DNA of 64,000 nt from Caballeronia catudaia (lineage in GTDB: Bacteria; Pseudomonadota; Gammaproteobacteria; Burkholderiales; Burkholderiaceae). The position numbers and the translations under genes are program-made. The DNA lies in the NCBI RefSeq assembly GCF_001544755.2, contig NZ_FCOF02000009.1, positions 62,001 through 126,000 on the forward strand, written 5' to 3'. Positions 59,575 to 64,000 of the stretch are shown here, piece by piece. The notes under the pieces were generated by a model, which saw only the letters and a program-made list of their open reading frames with translations, made no database searches and had not been told where the DNA came from. Every line of letters starts with the position of its first letter. Position 1 is the first letter of the stretch.

Positions 59575-61509
59575 ATGTCGCTTTATTCCATTTCGGACGC
59601 GCAGCTCGCGTTCGGCCATGTCGCGTTGCTCGACCACGCCGACTTCTCGCTCGAAGCGGGCGAGCGCGTCGGACTGATCGGTCGCAACGGCGCCGGCAAG
59701 TCGTCGCTCCTGAAGATCGTCGCGGGCCTCGCCGCGCCCGATGACGGCCTCGTCACGCGTCAGAGCGAGCTCACGACCGTCTATGTGCCGCAGGAACCCG
59801 AGTTCGATCTCGACGCTTCCGTGTTCGATGTCGTCGCGTCGGGCCTCACCGATGCGCGCGCGTTGCTCGACGAATACGACGCTGTCGCGCATGCGCTCGC
59901 CGACACGCCCGAAGGCGCGAAGCACGACGAACTGCTCGCGCGCATGAACGCGCTGCAATCTGCGCTCGATACGCGCGATGCCTGGAACTGGCGCACGCGC
60001 GTCGCGACGACGCTCGCGCAGATCGGCCTCGACGGCGATGCCCGCGCAGGCGACCTGTCCGGTGGCATGAAGAAGCGCGTCGCCCTTGCGCGCGCGCTCG
60101 TCGTGCAGCCGGACGTGTTGCTGCTCGACGAGCCGACCAACCATCTCGACTTCGACGGCATCCGCTGGCTGGAAGAGCTGCTCATCACATTGCGCTCCGG
60201 CCTGCTCTTCATCACGCACGACCGCGCGTTCCTCGATCGCGTGGCGACGCGCATCGTCGAACTGGATCGTGGACGGTTGCTGTCGTATCCGGGCAATTTC
60301 AGCGCGTATCAGACGCGCAAGGCGCAGCAGCTCGAAGTCGAACAGGTCGAGCAGGCGAAGTTCGACAAGCTGCTCGCGCAAGAGGAAGTGTGGATTCGCA
60401 AGGGCGTCGAGGCGCGACGCACGCGCAGCGTCGGCCGTATCGCGCGGCTCGTCGAGATGCGCAAGGAACGCGAGGAGCGGCGCAATGTGCAGGGCAATGT
60501 CAGGCTCGATGTCGGACAGGGCGAGAAGTCCGGCAAGATCGTCGCGGAACTGACCGACGTGACGAAGCGCTTCGGCGAGCGGACGATCGTCGAGCGCTTC
60601 ACGGCGACTGTCATGCGCGGCGACAAGATCGGTCTGGTCGGGCCGAACGGCGCGGGCAAGACCACGCTGCTGAAACTCGTTCTCGGCGAACTGCAACCCG
60701 ATGAAGGGCGCGTGCGCACCGGCACCAACATCCAGGCCGCGTATTTCGACCAGATGCGCGCGCAGCTCGATCTCGACAAATCGCTCGCTGACACCATCAG
60801 CCCCGGCAGCGAATGGGTCGAAGTGAACGGCGTCAAGAAGCACGTCATGAGCTATCTCGGCGACTTCCTGTTCGCGCCCGAACGCGCGCGCTCGCCGGTG
60901 CGGTCGCTCTCGGGCGGCGAGCGCAATCGCCTGCTGCTCGCGCGGCTCTTCGCGCGTCCCGCGAACGTGCTCGTGCTCGACGAGCCCACCAACGATCTCG
61001 ATATTCCTACGCTCGAACTGCTCGAAGAACTGCTCGCGGATTACAACGGCACCGTGTTGCTGGTGAGCCATGACCGAGCGTTTCTCGACAACGTCGTGAC
61101 CTCGGTGTTCGCGGCGGAAGGTGGCGGCATGTGGCGCGAGTATGTCGGCGGTTTCTCCGACTGGCAGATTCAGCGCGAACGTTCGGAGCGCATCGCGGAA
61201 GAGGCGGCGCGTCAGAGCGCGAAGGAAGCGACGAAAGACGACGCGCCAAAGGAAAGCGCGGCGGGCCGCAACGCGCAGCGCACCGCGAAGCTATCGTTCA
61301 AGGAACAGCGTGAACTGGAAGCGCTGCCGGGGCGTGTCGCGGCACTCGAAGAAGAGCAGAAGGCGATTGGGGCGCAGCTCGAAGACGGCTCGATCTTCGC
61401 GAAGGACGCGAAGGAGGGCGCGCGTCTGTCGGAGCGCCATGCGGCGATCGAAGAGGAATTGCTCGTCGCGCTCGAGCGCTGGGAAGAGCTGGAAGCGAAG
61501 CGCAAATAA
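59575..61509 (+). CDS. uup: ABC-F ATPase (Uup type)
   Basis: 644-aa soluble protein with two ABC cassettes. Cassette 1: GRNGAGKSS near residue 39, LSGGMKKRVALARAL, LLLDEPTNHLDFDGI. Cassette 2: GPNGAGKTT near 356, LSGGERNRLLLARLF, VLDEPTNDLDIPTLE. The charged linker between cassettes (about 240-330) is the tRNA/ribosome-interaction region of ABC-F factors. The C-terminal coiled coil (about 540-644, LSFKEQRELEALPGRVAALEEEQ) is the DNA-binding-type tail of Uup. Acts on ribosome stalling and DNA stability. Confidence 0.93.
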   Translation: MSLYSISDAQLAFGHVALLDHADFSLEAGERVGLIGRNGAGKSSLLKIVAGLAAPDDGLVTRQSELTTVYVPQEPEFDLDASVFDVVASGLTDARALLDEYDAVAHALADTPEGAKHDELLARMNALQSALDTRDAWNWRTRVATTLAQIGLDGDARAGDLSGGMKKRVALARALVVQPDVLLLDEPTNHLDFDGIRWLEELLITLRSGLLFITHDRAFLDRVATRIVELDRGRLLSYPGNFSAYQTRKAQQLEVEQVEQAKFDKLLAQEEVWIRKGVEARRTRSVGRIARLVEMRKEREERRNVQGNVRLDVGQGEKSGKIVAELTDVTKRFGERTIVERFTATVMRGDKIGLVGPNGAGKTTLLKLVLGELQPDEGRVRTGTNIQAAYFDQMRAQLDLDKSLADTISPGSEWVEVNGVKKHVMSYLGDFLFAPERARSPVRSLSGGERNRLLLARLFARPANVLVLDEPTNDLDIPTLELLEELLADYNGTVLLVSHDRAFLDNVVTSVFAAEGGGMWREYVGGFSDWQIQRERSERIAEEAARQSAKEATKDDAPKESAAGRNAQRTAKLSFKEQRELEALPGRVAALEEEQKAIGAQLEDGSIFAKDAKEGARLSERHAAIEEELLVALERWEELEAKRK

Positions 61510-61764
61510 GCGCTTTCGCGGCCCGCAGGCGTGTCGGTTTCGTGAACGCGGATCGTTCACGCCTGCATCGCGTTTTTGCCTCCGAGGTGGGCGCGGCGAG
61601 CGAAAACCGCTATTCTCCTAGCGCGGCTCGGATCGGCGGGCGGTTTTCCGCCTCGCTCATCGCGCATCCGGCCAGGCACATTCATCAAGCATCCGCCGGC
61701 TTGCCGGGCGTCACGTCGTGACATTCCCGCGAGAACGCCCGAGAAGCCGGATCAACGTCCAACT

Positions 61765-63804
61765 ATGTCCACGAAAAAATCCAGCGCAATGGCGACAGGC
61801 ACGGAACGCGGCAAGCGTCCTGTCATGCAAGCCAAGGCAGCCGGCTACAGCGAAGCATCGATCAAGGTGCTCAAGGGCCTGGAGCCGGTCAAGCAGCGGC
61901 CCGGCATGTACACGCGTACCGAGAATCCGCTGCACATCATTCAGGAAGTCATCGACAACGCCTCCGACGAAGCGCTCGGCGGCTACGGCAAGCAGATCAC
62001 CGTCACGCTGCATAACGACAACTCCGTTTCCGTCGACGACGACGGCCGCGGCATCCCTTTCGGCCTGCATCCGGAAGAAGGCGTGCCGGTCGTCGAGATC
62101 GTTTTCACGCGGCTGCATGCCGGCGGCAAGTTCGATAAGGCGGCGGGCGGCGCGTACACGTTCTCGGGCGGCTTGCACGGTGTCGGCGTTTCGGTGACGA
62201 ATGCGCTCGCCACGCGTCTCGAAGTGACCGTCTGGCGCGACAACAAGGTGGCGCAACTCGCGTTCTCCAATGGCGACGTGATCGAAGAACTCGTGACCCG
62301 TTCCCCCGAACGCGGCGAAAAGAAAAGCGGCACGCGCGTGCGTGCCTGGCCGAATCCGAAGTATTTCGATTCCGCGAATCTGCCGCTCGGCGAACTGCAG
62401 CGTCTGTTGCGCTCGAAAGCCGTGCTGCTGCCGGGCGTCGAAGTGGCGCTCGTCATCGAGAAGACGGGCGAGCGTCAGACGTGGAAGTACGAAGACGGCC
62501 TGCGCGGCTATCTGCTCGAAGGCATGGGCGGCAGCGAACTGCTGATTCCGCTCTTCGAGGGCGAGCGCTATGCGGAAAGCTCGAAGAACACCGAAGAGAC
62601 CTTCGCGGAAGGCGAGGGCGCGTCGTGGGTGGTCGCGTGGAGCGAGGAAGGGCCGCTCTTGCGCGAATCCTATGTGAACCTGATTCCGACGCCCGCGGGC
62701 GGCACGCACGAATCCGGCCTGCGCGACGGGCTCTTTCAGGCGGTGAAGAACTTCGTCGAAATTCATAATCTGCAGCCGAAGGGCGTGAAGCTGCTCGCGG
62801 AAGACGTGTTCGCGCGCGTGTCGTTCGTGCTTTCGGCGAAGGTGCTGGACCCGCAGTTCCAAGGTCAGATCAAGGAACGCCTGAACAGCCGCGACGCCGT
62901 GAAGCTCGTGTCGTCGTTCTCGCGGCCCGCGCTGGAGTTGTGGCTGAATCAGCACGTCGAGTTTGGCAAGAAGCTCGCGGAACTCGTGATCCGTCAGGCG
63001 CAGGCGCGCACGCGCGCCGGCCAGAAGATCGAGAAGAAGAAGAGCTCCGGCGTCGCCGTTTTGCCCGGCAAGCTGACCGATTGCGAATCGACGGACATCG
63101 CCCGCAACGAGCTTTTTCTGGTCGAGGGCGATTCGGCGGGCGGCTCCGCGAAGATGGGTCGCGACAAGGAATTCCAGGCCATCCTGCCCTTGCGCGGCAA
63201 GGTGCTGAACACGTGGGAAACCGAGCGCGACCGCCTCTTCGCGAACAACGAAGTGCATGACATCGCGGTTGCGATCGGCGTCGATCCGCATGGCCCGGAC
63301 GACAAGATCGATCTTTCGAATCTGCGCTACGGCAAGATCTGCATTCTTTCCGATGCGGACGTCGACGGCGCGCACATCCAGGTGCTTTTGCTGACGCTGT
63401 TCTTCAAGCATTTTCCGCAACTGATCGAGCGCGGCCATGTGTGCGTCGCGCGTCCGCCGCTCTTTCGCGTCGATGCGCCCGCGCGCGGCAAGAAGCCCGC
63501 GCAGAAACTCTATGCGCTCGACGAAGGCGAACTCGAAGCGATTCTCGACAAGCTGCGCAAGGACGGCGTGCGCGAAACGGCATGGACCATCAGCCGCTTC
63601 AAGGGCCTGGGCGAAATGAGCGCGGAACAGCTCTGGGACACGACCATGAACCCCGACACGCGGCGTCTCCTGCCGGTCGCGCTCGGTGACCTCGGCTTCG
63701 ATCTCACCGTTTCGCGCATGACGATGCTGATGGGCAAGGGCGAAGCGGCATCGCGCCGAAGCTGGCTCGAAGAGAAGGGCAACGAAGTCGAAGCGGACAT
63801 CTGA
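61765..63804 (+). CDS. parE: DNA topoisomerase IV subunit B
   Basis: 679 aa. GHKL ATPase: EVIDNASDEALGGYG, DDDGRGIPFG, TFSGGLHGVGVSVTNAL. Transducer domain, then TOPRIM motifs: LVEGDSAGGSAKMGRDKEFQAILPLRGKVLN, ILSDADVDGAHIQVLLLTLFFKHF. C-terminal FKGLGEMSAEQLWDTTMNPDTR. Decatenates daughter chromosomes together with ParC, which starts 34 bp later. Start at MSTKKSSAM (61765); the frame upstream to 61576 is not conserved. Confidence 0.96.
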   Translation: MSTKKSSAMATGTERGKRPVMQAKAAGYSEASIKVLKGLEPVKQRPGMYTRTENPLHIIQEVIDNASDEALGGYGKQITVTLHNDNSVSVDDDGRGIPFGLHPEEGVPVVEIVFTRLHAGGKFDKAAGGAYTFSGGLHGVGVSVTNALATRLEVTVWRDNKVAQLAFSNGDVIEELVTRSPERGEKKSGTRVRAWPNPKYFDSANLPLGELQRLLRSKAVLLPGVEVALVIEKTGERQTWKYEDGLRGYLLEGMGGSELLIPLFEGERYAESSKNTEETFAEGEGASWVVAWSEEGPLLRESYVNLIPTPAGGTHESGLRDGLFQAVKNFVEIHNLQPKGVKLLAEDVFARVSFVLSAKVLDPQFQGQIKERLNSRDAVKLVSSFSRPALELWLNQHVEFGKKLAELVIRQAQARTRAGQKIEKKKSSGVAVLPGKLTDCESTDIARNELFLVEGDSAGGSAKMGRDKEFQAILPLRGKVLNTWETERDRLFANNEVHDIAVAIGVDPHGPDDKIDLSNLRYGKICILSDADVDGAHIQVLLLTLFFKHFPQLIERGHVCVARPPLFRVDAPARGKKPAQKLYALDEGELEAILDKLRKDGVRETAWTISRFKGLGEMSAEQLWDTTMNPDTRRLLPVALGDLGFDLTVSRMTMLMGKGEAASRRSWLEEKGNEVEADI

Positions 63805-63838
63805 GCTCGGCTTGAAGCAACGCACAACGGATTAATCG

Positions 63839-64000
63839 ATGGGAATCACAGACGATCTCTTCGCCGAACAGACCGCACCGGACGGCGAGCAACTCACACT
63901 GGGCGATTACGCCGAACGCGCGTATCTCGACTACGCCGTGAGCGTGGTGAAGGGCCGCGCGCTGCCCGATGTCAGCGACGGGCAGAAGCCCGTGCAGCGC
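63839..64000 (+). CDS. parC: DNA topoisomerase IV subunit A (partial)
   Basis: First 54 codons of ParC; the gene runs off the right edge. [12 protein letters not shown], then [34 protein letters not shown], the conserved start of the breakage-reunion domain. The active-site Tyr lies beyond the window. In an operon with parE. Confidence 0.95.
   Translation, partial: MGITDDLFAEQTAPDGEQLTLGDYAERAYLDYAVSVVKGRALPDVSDGQKPVQR

Noticed and set aside
61711..63825. 704-codon minus-strand frame opposite parE
   Set aside because: Shadow frame; composition rich in Arg, Ala and His, no family features.

Overview
The window is GC-rich, densely coded chromosomal DNA from a beta-proteobacterium of the Burkholderiaceae, most likely a Caballeronia, Paraburkholderia or Burkholderia species. 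The evidence is the fused glucokinase-HexR gene beside zwf and pgl, the OmpC-type trimeric porins that begin MKKALL, a second stand-alone rpoN gene, and the parE-parC pair. I see no prophage, insertion sequence, CRISPR array or rRNA. There is one tRNA, tRNA-Arg(CCT).

Layout. 1-6 kb: riboflavin (ribD, cut by the window edge) and haem (hemL) synthesis, an EVE-domain protein, a Bcr/CflA drug exporter and a prolyl oligopeptidase. 6-15.3 kb: a glucose-catabolism locus, with a four-gene sugar ABC importer diverging from zwf, pgl and glk-hexR. A 17-bp HexR-type palindrome overlaps the predicted zwf promoter. 15.3-22 kb: an alpha/beta hydrolase with a cysteine at the nucleophile position, two tandem porin paralogues, and a polar amino acid ABC transporter without a binding protein. 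22-28 kb: pirin, a Spy-like chaperone diverging from an OmpR/EnvZ-type pair, and a membrane diguanylate cyclase. 28.8-34 kb: an ABC system of unknown substrate, an orphan HicB with a broken hicA, and two paralogous lipoproteins.

34-51 kb is the most interesting part. It holds two sigma-54 activators with almost identical DNA-recognition helices, a second sigma-54 gene (rpoN2), otsA (trehalose synthesis) and a set of small stress-type proteins (DUF883, BON, DUF2383, DUF4142, DUF1488, DJ-1/PfpI, PEBP and several acidic or proline-rich miniproteins). By eye I find ten good -24/-12 sigma-54 promoters here, each just upstream of one of these genes or operons, including rpoN2 itself. I infer a self-contained RpoN2 stress regulon ('trehalose/envelope stress island') in which sigma factor, activators and targets are physically linked.

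51-64 kb: a diguanylate cyclase gene gutted by internal deletions, a quinate/shikimate catabolic locus (TetR regulator, shikimate dehydrogenase, dehydroshikimate dehydratase fused to an HPPD-like domain), tRNA-Arg, a DUF4239 membrane protein, a methyltransferase, rubredoxin, a DUF4399 protein, an ABC-F ATPase (Uup type) and topoisomerase IV (parE, start of parC). All calls come from reading the sequence and translations; nothing was searched.
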